The notes below the pieces were generated by a model. It made no database searches. It saw only the letters and a list, made by a program, of their open reading frames with translations, and had not been told where the DNA came from. This document shows positions 46,344 through 54,615 of a stretch of DNA of 64,000 nt, one piece after another; positions within the stretch are counted from its first letter, which is position 1, and every line of letters starts with the position of its first letter. The position numbers and the translations under genes were made by a program. Source of the DNA: Chitinophaga barathri (GTDB taxonomy: Bacteria > Bacteroidota > Bacteroidia > Chitinophagales > Chitinophagaceae); contig NZ_RMBX01000002.1 of NCBI RefSeq assembly GCF_003807585.1, positions 186,001-250,000 of the forward strand, read 5' to 3'.

Positions 46344-46542
46344 ATCCTTCGTGAATTAGGGGTTAAAAGAATCCAGCCTGGTGTACTTTGGCTAATGCGG
46401 AACGAACACAGATTCGGGGCTCAATAAATACCGGTTAAAATCCTGAGGTTAATGATATTGCAGAAATGTCTGGGATTAATAAAAGTAAATTAGAGATTAA
46501 TTGCGAGACTGCCAAAAAAATGCTGGTTATCAGAAGATTAAG

Positions 46543-47004
46543 TTATCTCGCGCGGCTCAGCTCCCATTGCAGCTGTTCTTCTTCCATCACGCCTTCTATG
46601 AACTTCCGGTAAGCCTTTGCGGGGTTGATAATGATCGTGGCGGGAATACTTCCCTCCCACCGCGGGTCGATGATCCGGGCGTATTTGTTCGCATTGGATT
46701 CTTCCATCCAGTATACTTTCCCGCTGATCTTCCGCTGCCGTACAAACTGCCTGATCTTCTCGGGATACGCTTCATCCAGGTCGAGGCTGATATACACGAA
46801 CCGCACAGCGGGGTTCAGGCGGGACTGTTTTTCGAAGGCAGGCAGTTCTTTAACGCAGGGCGCGCACCAGGTGGCCCAGAGGTTCACCACCGTTACGGAA
46901 TCGCCTTCTTTGACCAGCTGCTCCAGCTGCGCCGGGTTGATCCGCTGCACCTGCTGGGCGCCGGCGGAAAATGAACATAACAAAAGGATCAACAGGATTC
47001 TCAT
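46543..47004 (-). CDS. Secreted thioredoxin-like (TlpA/ResA-type) protein
   Basis: A 153-aa protein with a short signal peptide (LLILLLCSFSAGAQ) and a thioredoxin fold. NLWATWCAPCVKELPAF carries the CAPC redox pair and SIPATIIINPA the cis-Pro segment. It probably reduces or exchanges disulfides in the periplasm. Its ATG overlaps the end of the RNA methyltransferase gene by 4 bp. Confidence 0.9.
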   Translation of the reverse strand: MRILLILLLCSFSAGAQQVQRINPAQLEQLVKEGDSVTVVNLWATWCAPCVKELPAFEKQSRLNPAVRFVYISLDLDEAYPEKIRQFVRQRKISGKVYWMEESNANKYARIIDPRWEGSIPATIIINPAKAYRKFIEGVMEEEQLQWELSRAR

Positions 47005-47594
47005 AAGTCTTCTTCTTTAAAACCCCAATCCATCAGCAACGCAGCGCGCTGCGCCCCCGGAAGGGAAGGTTCCGCATAATGGCCCGCGTTTTTTTTCTGC
47101 CGCATCGCTTCATAAATGCTCACGGCGCAGGCCACGGAAATATTCAGCGAGCGGATGATGCCCATCATGGGGATGATAAAATTGCCGTCCGCCAGTAAAC
47201 GAAGCTCCTCGCTCACGCCCGTCTGCTCATTGCCAAACACCAGGGCCACGGAAGCATTAAAATCAATATCATATAAACTCACCGCGCCGGAAGCGAGATG
47301 CGTGGTAAAGATCCGGTCATACTTTTTTCTCAGTTCCGTCATCAGTTCCTTTACATCGGTGAACTGGTGCACGGTAAGCCACTGGGCCGCGCTGGAAGAG
47401 CTTTTTACACCCCACCTTTTTACCCGGGGCGCTTTGGTGGTCAATACATACACATCCTGGATGCCAACGGCATCGCAGGTACGCAGCACGGCGGACACGT
47501 TGTGGGGGTCTTCCACATTTTCCAGCACAACCGTCAGGTTCGCCTGTCGGTTGTGTAATACGGTCAAAAGCCTTTCTCTGCGCTCCGGTGTCAT
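47001..47594 (-). CDS. TrmH/SpoU-family RNA 2'-O-methyltransferase
   Basis: A 197-aa SPOUT-class methylase. NVEDPHNVSAVLRTCDAVG is motif 1, ALVFGNEQTGVSEE motif 2, and IPMMGIIRSLNISVACAVSIYEA motif 3, seen near residues 140-163 with the knot. The closest match is TrmH, which methylates G18 of tRNAs. The substrate is not proven. The upstream gene at 47683 is divergent, 88 bp away. Confidence 0.9.
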   Translation of the reverse strand: MTPERRERLLTVLHNRQANLTVVLENVEDPHNVSAVLRTCDAVGIQDVYVLTTKAPRVKRWGVKSSSSAAQWLTVHQFTDVKELMTELRKKYDRIFTTHLASGAVSLYDIDFNASVALVFGNEQTGVSEELRLLADGNFIIPMMGIIRSLNISVACAVSIYEAMRQKKNAGHYAEPSLPGAQRAALLMDWGFKEEDL

Positions 47595-47682
47595 GCTGTT
47601 AATTTTACATGTAAAATTAACAGAAATTAGTTTCAGTAAGACGATTTACTATCTTTAGCCGTTGTTTACCAAAAAGGATCCT

Positions 47683-50394
47683 ATGAAACTGAAAAAGGTG
47701 CTGAAAGGTATCGGGATCGGGCTGCTTGTACTGATAGCCCTGCTGATCGCGATCCCTTACTTTTTTAAAGGCCAGATCATGGCCAAAATAAAAACGGAGC
47801 TGAATAAAAGCCTGAATGCCAAAGTAGAGTTTAAAGATGTGGATATCAGCCTTTTCAGGAGGTTCCCCAGGCTCGCCGTGGCTTTGGAAGAATTGTCCAT
47901 TACCGGTGTGGACCATTTTAGCGGCGATACGCTGCTGGGTGTAAAACGCCTGGACATTGCCATGAATCTCATGAGCGTGATCAAGGGGGACCGGATAGAC
48001 GTGTACAATGTAGTGCTGCAACAGCCACGCATACACGCCCTCGTGGACGAAGAGGGCCGTGCCAACTGGGACATTACCAAACCGGATACCGATACCACCA
48101 CCGCTGCGCCGGGAGATACTTCCTCCGGCGAATTCTCCATGAGCCTCCAGCAATACAGCATAGAGAACGCCTTCATCAAATACGACGACCTCCAGGGACA
48201 CATCAACCTGGAAATAGAGGGGCTCAACCACAAAGGGAAAGGAGACTTCACACAGGATGATTTTGTGCTGCAGACTTCCACCACGGCCGAATCGCTCAAC
48301 TTCGCCTACAGTCACATCTCTTACCTGTTAAAGACGCGCGTTGAAATAGCCACGGATATTAAGATCGATAACAAGACGAGCACCTATGCCTTCAAAACAG
48401 ACAATATCTCGATCAACAACCTGAAATTGTCTACCGAAGGTTTTGTACAACTGGTGAACGACAGCACTTACAAAATGGATGTGCAGTTCAAATCGCCGTC
48501 CACTGATTTTAAAGACATTCTTTCACTGGTGCCTACCGTGTATGCCAATAGTTTTTCCAGTATCAAAACCAGCGGCAACGTGAACTTCTCCGGTTTTGTA
48601 AAAGGTACTTACGCCGGTGAGCAGATACCCGCATACGGCTTGCACCTGGGGATCAGGAACGGTTTTTTCCAATACCCCGATCTTCCCAAACCCGTGAAAA
48701 ACATCCAGCTGACGGTGAACGTAAGCAACCCTGACGGCGTGCCCGATCATACCATCGTGGACATCCCGCAGGCGCACCTTGAGATGGATGATGCCCCGGT
48801 GGACCTCCGCCTGATGATGAAAACCCCGGTATCTGACCTTTACATAGACGCGGCGGCCGAAGGCAAACTGGATCTCGGCAAAGTAGGCCAGATCATTAAG
48901 TTTGAAAAAGGCACACAGCTTTCGGGCCTGCTGAATGCGGACCTCCAGGCGCGCGGATACATGAGCGCTATTGAAAAAGAACAGTATGAAGCGTTTCATG
49001 CGGCGGGAAACCTTGCGGTGAACAACCTGGTGTACAAAAGCAGCGATTACCCTGACGGCGTGAAAGTATCTTCCCTCCACATGCAGTTCAACCCGAAAAA
49101 TGTCACCGTTTCCGACTTCAACGGCCAATATCTCGGCACCAATTTCGCCGCCACCGGCGAAGTCAATAACCTGCTGGCTTACGTGCTCCGCAACGAAGCG
49201 CTGAACGGCAGCCTGGCGCTGAAGGCGGACAATATCGACCTTGATAAATGGATGGGTACGGAAAGCACCGCCGGCACGTCTTCCAAACCCGTGGATACCG
49301 CTGCCGCTGTACCTTTTGCAGTGCCGAACAATCTTGATTTCACCGTGACGGCTGCGGTAGACAAAGTGCATTACGACAAAGTGGACCTCAGCGATCTTTC
49401 CGGCGGCCTGCTGATCAGGGATGAGACGGTGTTTATGAAAGACATCAAAGCCAAAGCCCTGCAGGGCAGCATGGAGATAGACGGCACCTACTCCACCAAA
49501 ACAGATAAAAATCATCCCGATATCAGTATCTCTTACGATGTAAAAGAACTGGACGTACAACAGACATTCAAAGCCTTCAACACCGTACAGAAACTGATGC
49601 CCGTTGCACAGTTCCTGAGCGGTAAACTCAGCTCGCAGCTCACCATGAAAGGAAAGCTGGGAAAAGATATGAGCCCGGAGCTGAACACGCTCTCCGGCGA
49701 TGGCAACCTGCTGCTTATCCAGGGTTTCCTGAAAAAGTTCGCACCGTTGGACCAGTTGGCTACGCAACTGAACGTCTCCGCTCTCCAGGACATTTCCGTA
49801 AGAGATATCAAAAACTACTTCGCGTTCCAGAACGGCCGGATGACGGTGAACCCTTTCCGCGTAAAGCTCCAGAATATGAACATGCTGATAGGTGGCAGTC
49901 ATGGGTTTGACCAGAGCATGGACTACACCATGCAGCTGGCGCTGCCCCGGGCCCTGCTGGGGCAGAAAGGCAATGCGCTGGTGAACAATCTCGTGAGCCA
50001 GGCCACCAGCAAAGGCATTCCCGTACAAGTGAGCGACACGGTATACCTGAACGTATTGCTCGGCGGAAATATCATGAAACCTTCCGTAAAAACAGACCTG
50101 AAAGAAGCGGCAGGCAAAGCGGCGGAAAACCTGAAAGACCAGGCCACTGCAATGGTGAAAAACAAAGTGGACACGGTAAAACAGACCGTAAAAGATTCAC
50201 TTGCCCAGGTGAAAAACCAGGCGGTAACTGCTGTAAAAGACGAACTGAAAAATAAGCTGCTCGGCGGTAAAGACAGCACCGGATCAGGCGGCATCAAAGA
50301 TGCGGGCAAAGCGGCGGAGAAAACGCTGAACAATACCCTGAAAGGATTATTGAACAAACGCAAAAACACCGCAGCGGATTCAACAAAACAATAA
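47683..50394 (+). CDS. AsmA-family inner-membrane/periplasmic protein
   Basis: A 903-aa protein with one N-terminal membrane helix (about residues 10-30, IGIGLLVLIALLIAIPYFFK). A long, beta-rich periplasmic body of AsmA type follows. The opening after the helix (AKIKTELNKSLNAKVEFKDVDISLFRRFPRLAV) is the family signature. The AsmA_2 part is around residues 690-800. The last 110 residues are a repetitive Lys/Ala helix (AAGKAAENLKDQATAMVKNK). AsmA-like proteins are thought to bridge membranes for lipid transport. The ATG at 47683 is preferred to a TTG further upstream. A strong terminator follows. Confidence 0.9.
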   Translation: MKLKKVLKGIGIGLLVLIALLIAIPYFFKGQIMAKIKTELNKSLNAKVEFKDVDISLFRRFPRLAVALEELSITGVDHFSGDTLLGVKRLDIAMNLMSVIKGDRIDVYNVVLQQPRIHALVDEEGRANWDITKPDTDTTTAAPGDTSSGEFSMSLQQYSIENAFIKYDDLQGHINLEIEGLNHKGKGDFTQDDFVLQTSTTAESLNFAYSHISYLLKTRVEIATDIKIDNKTSTYAFKTDNISINNLKLSTEGFVQLVNDSTYKMDVQFKSPSTDFKDILSLVPTVYANSFSSIKTSGNVNFSGFVKGTYAGEQIPAYGLHLGIRNGFFQYPDLPKPVKNIQLTVNVSNPDGVPDHTIVDIPQAHLEMDDAPVDLRLMMKTPVSDLYIDAAAEGKLDLGKVGQIIKFEKGTQLSGLLNADLQARGYMSAIEKEQYEAFHAAGNLAVNNLVYKSSDYPDGVKVSSLHMQFNPKNVTVSDFNGQYLGTNFAATGEVNNLLAYVLRNEALNGSLALKADNIDLDKWMGTESTAGTSSKPVDTAAAVPFAVPNNLDFTVTAAVDKVHYDKVDLSDLSGGLLIRDETVFMKDIKAKALQGSMEIDGTYSTKTDKNHPDISISYDVKELDVQQTFKAFNTVQKLMPVAQFLSGKLSSQLTMKGKLGKDMSPELNTLSGDGNLLLIQGFLKKFAPLDQLATQLNVSALQDISVRDIKNYFAFQNGRMTVNPFRVKLQNMNMLIGGSHGFDQSMDYTMQLALPRALLGQKGNALVNNLVSQATSKGIPVQVSDTVYLNVLLGGNIMKPSVKTDLKEAAGKAAENLKDQATAMVKNKVDTVKQTVKDSLAQVKNQAVTAVKDELKNKLLGGKDSTGSGGIKDAGKAAEKTLNNTLKGLLNKRKNTAADSTKQ

Positions 50395-50410
50395 GTTCAC
50401 TTGTAATATA

Positions 50411-50443
50411 AAGCGTGGTATCATACGATGCCACGCTTTTTTT
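50411..50443 (+). terminator. Terminator after the AsmA gene
   Basis: A 12-bp stem (AAGCGTGGTATC with GATGCCACGCTT, one G-T pair), a 4-nt loop and a T run. The next gene's ATG follows directly at 50444. Confidence 0.8.
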
Positions 50444-50848
50444 ATGAATAGCATTATATACAGCCCCTTTTGTAATGCCAGTTTGTTAGTCGGATTACTG
50501 TTCCTTTTTATGGGATTTATGATCCGGAAATACCCGCCACGCAGCATAAAAACATGGTACGGTTACCGCACTTTCTCGTCCACGATCAATGAGGATACCT
50601 GGTACGAAGCTAACCAGTATGCTGCTTATATTTCACGTTGTATGGCGTATATCCTGATCCCTTTCGGACTGCTGATGGCATTTATCTTTAAGACACAGAC
50701 GGACGTTTTTCTTTATCTCACCATCACCCCTGTGATCTTCTGCGCGCTGCTGCTCACCGGCCTTACAGAATGGCACCTGCTCCAGGAGTTTGACGAAGAC
50801 GGGCAAAAACGCGTTAAAACAGGCAAAAAAACTAACCCTTCCGCCTGA
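50444..50848 (+). CDS. SdpI-family small membrane protein
   Basis: A 134-aa protein with three to four membrane helices. KTWYGYRTFSSTINEDTW followed by YEANQYA is the SdpI-family motif between helices 1 and 2. Bacillus SdpI gives immunity to a killing peptide and senses it. Most family members in other phyla have no known role. No toxin gene is adjacent. The ATG lies directly after the terminator of the previous gene, and the last 17 bases overlap the end of the convergent gene. Confidence 0.82.
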   Translation: MNSIIYSPFCNASLLVGLLFLFMGFMIRKYPPRSIKTWYGYRTFSSTINEDTWYEANQYAAYISRCMAYILIPFGLLMAFIFKTQTDVFLYLTITPVIFCALLLTGLTEWHLLQEFDEDGQKRVKTGKKTNPSA

Positions 50849-51764
50849 TCACCAGTACCGCGGGCACAGGGCGCTGCCCGGCCGCATCGGAAGGTTTGAT
50901 GGTATTGAGATGGTTCACGTACAGCGCGGATGATCCGCCGCCGTCCAGGTTCAGCGCTTCCACGCATTGGAGGCTGGTGAATATGTCCGCCAGCTGCTGT
51001 AAGGTTGCGCCTTCGGCCACTCCTTTGTTTCTTCCTTCCACTACCAGCAATATCACTTTCCCATCCGCTCGGTAACCCACGGCGGACCTGGGATGAAAAT
51101 CCTTTACGCCTCCCATGCGCTCTTCGCTCATGGTCACATGCGCACGGCCGTCCTGCACCAGCACGGGGCCTCCTCCTACAGCTTCTTTCATTTTCCAGCG
51201 GTGAGCGCCCCGGGGGTATTTTTTACCGGGCTGGCGGTACACGGTGTCCGTTCCGTTGATCTCCGGCGTAACGGGCACGTCGTAGGCGTAAGGCGTGTTT
51301 TTCTCACCCACGTTGTATACCCATGCCACATCGGGCCTGTTCCTGCGGCTGAGGCCGAAAGCGCCACGGGTGGTGTATATCGTGCGGTGAGGATTGGGGA
51401 TCGATTTCGGGTTTACGTCTATCACTTTCCCGTTCTGCACCACGACATTGAGGCTGCGATTGGTCTGGAAGGAGAAAAAAGTGGTGTTGATCACCGCGAG
51501 CACGGAAGGGCCTTCCAGGCTGTCGTATTGCGCGGGCGTGAGGCGTTTGCCATTACCGGAGCGCACGACGGTTTCGATCTGTGGGTCCGCCGGGTCAAAT
51601 TCGAGATAAAAAGCCCGGAAGGGTTTGCCATCCAGCGAATCTTTGGTTTCAAACACCTGCATACCGGCGGGAAGGCCTTCGCTGTGCGCCGCGGAGCGTT
51701 GCCAGCTGAGTTGTGCCTGGGCCGCTGCGGGAAGCATGGCTAATAGGATCAATACACGTTTCAT
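50832..51764 (-). CDS. Phosphodiester glycosidase (NAGPA domain) exported protein
   Basis: A 310-aa protein with a signal peptide (MKRVLILLAMLPAAAQAQ). It has a NAGPA domain: AVINTTFFSF near residues 88-97, GGVKDFHPRSAVGYRADGKV and ALNLDGGGSSALYVN are the family's conserved segments. Relatives expose mannose-6-phosphate in animals and act on exopolysaccharide or cell-wall sugar phosphates in bacteria. The ATG at 51764 opens the signal peptide. The frame further upstream is probably not translated. Confidence 0.88.
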   Translation of the reverse strand: MKRVLILLAMLPAAAQAQLSWQRSAAHSEGLPAGMQVFETKDSLDGKPFRAFYLEFDPADPQIETVVRSGNGKRLTPAQYDSLEGPSVLAVINTTFFSFQTNRSLNVVVQNGKVIDVNPKSIPNPHRTIYTTRGAFGLSRRNRPDVAWVYNVGEKNTPYAYDVPVTPEINGTDTVYRQPGKKYPRGAHRWKMKEAVGGGPVLVQDGRAHVTMSEERMGGVKDFHPRSAVGYRADGKVILLVVEGRNKGVAEGATLQQLADIFTSLQCVEALNLDGGGSSALYVNHLNTIKPSDAAGQRPVPAVLVIRRKG

Positions 51765-51911
51765 GGGCAGAAAAATAGGGAATCGGGAGGAGAATTCAGA
51801 TGGCCGGGGGAGGAAATAATAGATAAATAAAAGAGCGTGCCTGCTGCTCATAGCAGGATGTACGTATTATTTCAAACTGAAACCGGCATGGCAAAAGGAA
51901 GCTGCTTACAA

Positions 51912-51941
51912 CAAAAAGCCCGGAACCATTGGCTCCGGGCT
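51912..51941 (-). terminator. Terminator after lipA
   Basis: An 8-bp stem (AGCCCGGA/TCCGGGCT) with an extended inner CC/GG pair, and a T run on the minus strand 26 bases downstream of the lipA stop. Confidence 0.7.
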
Positions 51942-51967
51942 GTATTTACAAACAAGTTATCATCGGT

Positions 51968-52864
51968 TTATTTCCTGCCGCTGAAGATGTGTTTTTCAGC
52001 GTGGTAAGATGATCTTACCAGCGGGCCGGCTTCCACATAATCCAGGCCCATACCATAACCGATCTCCCGCAGTTCCGCAAACTCATCCGGGTGCACAAAA
52101 CGGATCACGGGAAGGTGTTTGGGAGTGGGCTGAAGGTACTGGCCGAGGGTTACCACATCACAACCATTGTCGCAGAGGTCCTGCATGGCCTGCACTACTT
52201 CTTCCTTGGTTTCGCCAAGGCCCAGCATGATACCGCTCTTGGTGCGCATACCACCTTCTTTCAGGCGGCGGATCACTTCGAGGCTACGGTGGTATTTAGC
52301 CTGGATACGCACCTGTTTGGTCATCCTTTCCACTGTTTCCAGGTTGTGGCTCACTACTTCAGGCGCGACTTCTATTATCCTGTCCAGGTTTTCCCAGATG
52401 CCCCTGAAGTCGGGGATGAGGGTTTCCATGGTGGTTTCCGGATTGAGGGCGCGTACGGCCTTGATGGTGTTTGCCCAGATAATGGAGCCGCCGTCTTTCA
52501 GTTCATCCCTGTCCACAGATGTGATTACCGCATGTTTTACTTTCATGAGGTAAATGGCTTCGGCTACGCGCTGGGGTTCATCCCAGTCCACGGCTTCGGG
52601 CCTTCCGGTGGCTACGGCGCAAAATCCGCAGCTGCGTGTGCATATATTTCCAAGGATCATGAAAGTGGCCGTACCGGCTCCCCAGCATTCGCCCATATTG
52701 GGGCAATTGCCGCTTTCACAGATGGTATGAAGTTTATGGGTATCTACCAGGTTTCTGACCTGTCTGTAATTCTCTCCGATCGGCAGTTTAACACGAAGCC
52801 AGTCGGGCTTTTTCACTCTCTGCGCAGCCGGTTCGCCGGCAGCGATTACGGGTAGTTCTTGCAT
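51968..52864 (-). CDS. lipA: Lipoyl synthase
   Basis: A radical-SAM enzyme inserting two sulfurs into octanoyl-carrier domains. The 298-aa protein has the auxiliary cluster cysteines in [12 protein letters not shown] (49, 54 and 60) and the radical-SAM triplet in CTRSCGFC (75, 79 and 82). The C-terminal end, [14 protein letters not shown], carries the serine that coordinates the auxiliary cluster. It lies 27 bp downstream of the outer-membrane protein gene on the same strand. Confidence 0.97.
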   Translation of the reverse strand: MQELPVIAAGEPAAQRVKKPDWLRVKLPIGENYRQVRNLVDTHKLHTICESGNCPNMGECWGAGTATFMILGNICTRSCGFCAVATGRPEAVDWDEPQRVAEAIYLMKVKHAVITSVDRDELKDGGSIIWANTIKAVRALNPETTMETLIPDFRGIWENLDRIIEVAPEVVSHNLETVERMTKQVRIQAKYHRSLEVIRRLKEGGMRTKSGIMLGLGETKEEVVQAMQDLCDNGCDVVTLGQYLQPTPKHLPVIRFVHPDEFAELREIGYGMGLDYVEAGPLVRSSYHAEKHIFSGRK

Positions 52865-52891
52865 CGCAAATCCTTTCTTTAAGGTACAAAG

Positions 52892-53737
52892 TTACTTATT
52901 CCAGCGTTTTCCCAGCTGTATTCCTACATAAGCATTGAAAAAGAACGACTTACCCTCCTGATCGACCATGATTTGTACCTTTTTGGTATAGTATTCGGCG
53001 TTGATGCCCACTTCAAGGGCAGAGATTACGTCGTTAAAACGGGCCCAGTCGAACCGGAAGCCTGTTTTTGCATGCAGGCCCGGGGTGATGCTCAGTTCTC
53101 CCCATCCTTTGCCAAAACCGCCGGCGCCATAAATGTGGTCGCGGTTCAGGAAGTCATCCCTCACTTCATCTGAGTATTTCACGATCTTCCGGGAGTTGGG
53201 ATCGCCGGAGTCATTAGTGAGCTCCAGGTAATATGGCTTGATAAGCCCCGCGGATACGCCGCCGTAGTAGATGTAGTTCACTTCCACCCCGTTTTTGTTG
53301 CCTTTGCCGCCGATCAGCCTTTTCTGGCCGATGCCCAGCTTAGCCTGGTAAAAGTTATTCATTTTACCGTATACGAAGGGAGTGCTGCTGATATAGAAAC
53401 CGCCGCCGGCAGGGATCATCCTGGAAGAACGATCCTGTTTGCCGTCTCTTTTCTCGGAAAACTCAAATTGAAAATAGTTGATCTTGCTGGCGGTTTTGCG
53501 GAAGCCCATTTCGAGGAAACCCGTCCAGCCGTCTGTATTGAGGCGTGCGCCGCCGGAGAATTCCCTGTTGAAGAGATTGTCCCCTTCCTCTATTTCCCTG
53601 AACAGCGAAATCTTCCGCAGCCTTTTCTGTTCCCGTTCTTCTTTTTTGGAAGGCTTGTCGGTATTCTGGGCATAGAGCGTTATGGAAGCCATCAAGAGCA
53701 GTAAGAGTACATTGATTTTTTTCACCGTGTTGCGCAA
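52892..53737 (-). CDS. Outer-membrane beta-barrel protein, unknown role
   Basis: A 281-aa exported protein (signal peptide to about residue 23, ASITLYAQ), then a charged linker (KPSKKEEREQKRLRK). Alternating aromatic strands suggest a small beta barrel. Examples are TGFLEMGFRKTASKINYFQF and the C-terminal SFFFNAYVGIQLGKRW. It resembles other uncharacterised Bacteroidota outer-membrane proteins. No TonB plug is present. Confidence 0.75.
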   Translation of the reverse strand: MRNTVKKINVLLLLLMASITLYAQNTDKPSKKEEREQKRLRKISLFREIEEGDNLFNREFSGGARLNTDGWTGFLEMGFRKTASKINYFQFEFSEKRDGKQDRSSRMIPAGGGFYISSTPFVYGKMNNFYQAKLGIGQKRLIGGKGNKNGVEVNYIYYGGVSAGLIKPYYLELTNDSGDPNSRKIVKYSDEVRDDFLNRDHIYGAGGFGKGWGELSITPGLHAKTGFRFDWARFNDVISALEVGINAEYYTKKVQIMVDQEGKSFFFNAYVGIQLGKRWNK

Positions 53738-53886
53738 TTATAATTTATTAAACGCCTGATTATGATTTATGTTTTATTCCTATACAAACATACAGAAATA
53801 AGTTGGTAGTTACCTGCCCCGGCACCCCGTCCAAAGGCGGGATGATTTATAAAAATACGCTTATTTTACATGCAAAATCAATAACC

Positions 53887-54294
53887 ATGGAAACTGCAAC
53901 GATCATTTATAACGGCGAACTCAGAACAACGGCTACACACGTCCGCTCCGGGACGGAAATCAATACAGACGCCCCGGTGGACAACAACGGCAAAGGCGAG
54001 CGGTTTTCCCCCACCGACCTGGTGGCGACGTCCCTTGGGTCCTGCATGCTCACCATTATGGGCATCAAAGCCCGGGACAAAGGATGGAAAATAGAGGGCA
54101 CCAAAGTAAGCGTGGAAAAGGTCATGGGTACTGAGCCCCGCCGTATAACGGGCATCAATATCCGTTTCGATTTCCCTTCCGGCCACGGCCTCGAAGATAA
54201 AGACCGCAAGATCCTCGAAAATGCCGCTTATACCTGCCCGGTGGCAGAAAGCATCCACCCGGATATCAAACAGAACGTCACTTTCAATTATTAA
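53887..54294 (+). CDS. OsmC-family peroxide-protection protein
   Basis: A 135-aa protein with both redox cysteines of the OsmC/Ohr fold: the first in ATSLGSCMLTIMG, the second in AAYTCPVAESIHP. The F-x-P-T-D-L-V segment (RFSPTDLVA) is typical. Members reduce organic hydroperoxides or act on related thiol chemistry in the cytoplasm. The ATG at 53887 (METATIIYNG) fits the family. The upstream extension of the frame does not look coding. Five bases after the stop begins a perfect 28-bp inverted repeat. Confidence 0.9.
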   Translation: METATIIYNGELRTTATHVRSGTEINTDAPVDNNGKGERFSPTDLVATSLGSCMLTIMGIKARDKGWKIEGTKVSVEKVMGTEPRRITGINIRFDFPSGHGLEDKDRKILENAAYTCPVAESIHPDIKQNVTFNY

Positions 54295-54298
54295 CTCC

Positions 54299-54388
54299 AT
54301 CAGAATATCCAAATTTGCAAAAAAAGAACTGAGCAATGTCTTTCAGGGCAGTAGGCACAGCTTTTTTTGCAAATTTGGATATTCTGAT
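54299..54388 (+). repeat. Long hairpin element IR1, 3' of osmC
   Basis: The arms 54299-54326 and 54361-54388 are perfect reverse complements over 28 bp. The inner end of the stem is CAAAAAAAG/CTTTTTTTG. The 34-nt loop (54327-54360) begins AACTG, contains TTTCAGGGCAG and ends GGCACAG. It starts five bases after the osmC stop. The loop and inner stem recur, inverted, at 54522-54615, but the outer 19 bp of the arms do not. Confidence 0.9.
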
Positions 54389-54389
54389 T

Positions 54390-54416
54390 CCGCCCCCCTG
54401 TAATGCGGGCTTTTTT
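54390..54416 (+). terminator. Possible terminator after IR1
   Basis: GCCC (54392-54395) and GGGC (54407-54410) can pair around an 11-nt loop and are followed directly by six T. The stem is short. It would end osmC transcripts after the hairpin element. Confidence 0.4.
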
Positions 54417-54521
54417 AGGCGTTTTTCTGTTACGGGATATATCCCTAATCATCAAAAACATTCCCCTTTCCCTGCCCTTCTCCAAAATCCAGCCACTGAC
54501 AAACATATTTTTTCAGACAAA

Positions 54522-54615
54522 GGAACGCTGATCGTGAATTTTCAAAAAAAGCTGTGCCCGCTGCCCTGAAATACACATCCCAGTTCTTTTTTTGAAAATT
54601 CACGATCAACGTTCC
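54522..54615 (-). repeat. Long hairpin element IR2, at the 3' end of the DUF2851 gene
   Basis: The arms 54522-54551 and 54586-54615 pair over 30 bp with one mismatch (C at 54528). The inner stem is again CAAAAAAAG/CTTTTTTTG and the loop is 34 nt. Read on the minus strand the loop matches the IR1 loop at 27 of 34 positions (AACTG, TTTCAGGGCAG and GGCACAG conserved). The right arm covers the last 10 bases of the DUF2851 gene, including its stop. Confidence 0.9.

Noticed and set aside
54299..54615. IR1 and IR2 as the two ends of an insertion sequence
   Set aside because: Each inverted repeat closes on its own 34-nt loop, and the 133 bases between them hold no transposase or credible frame.
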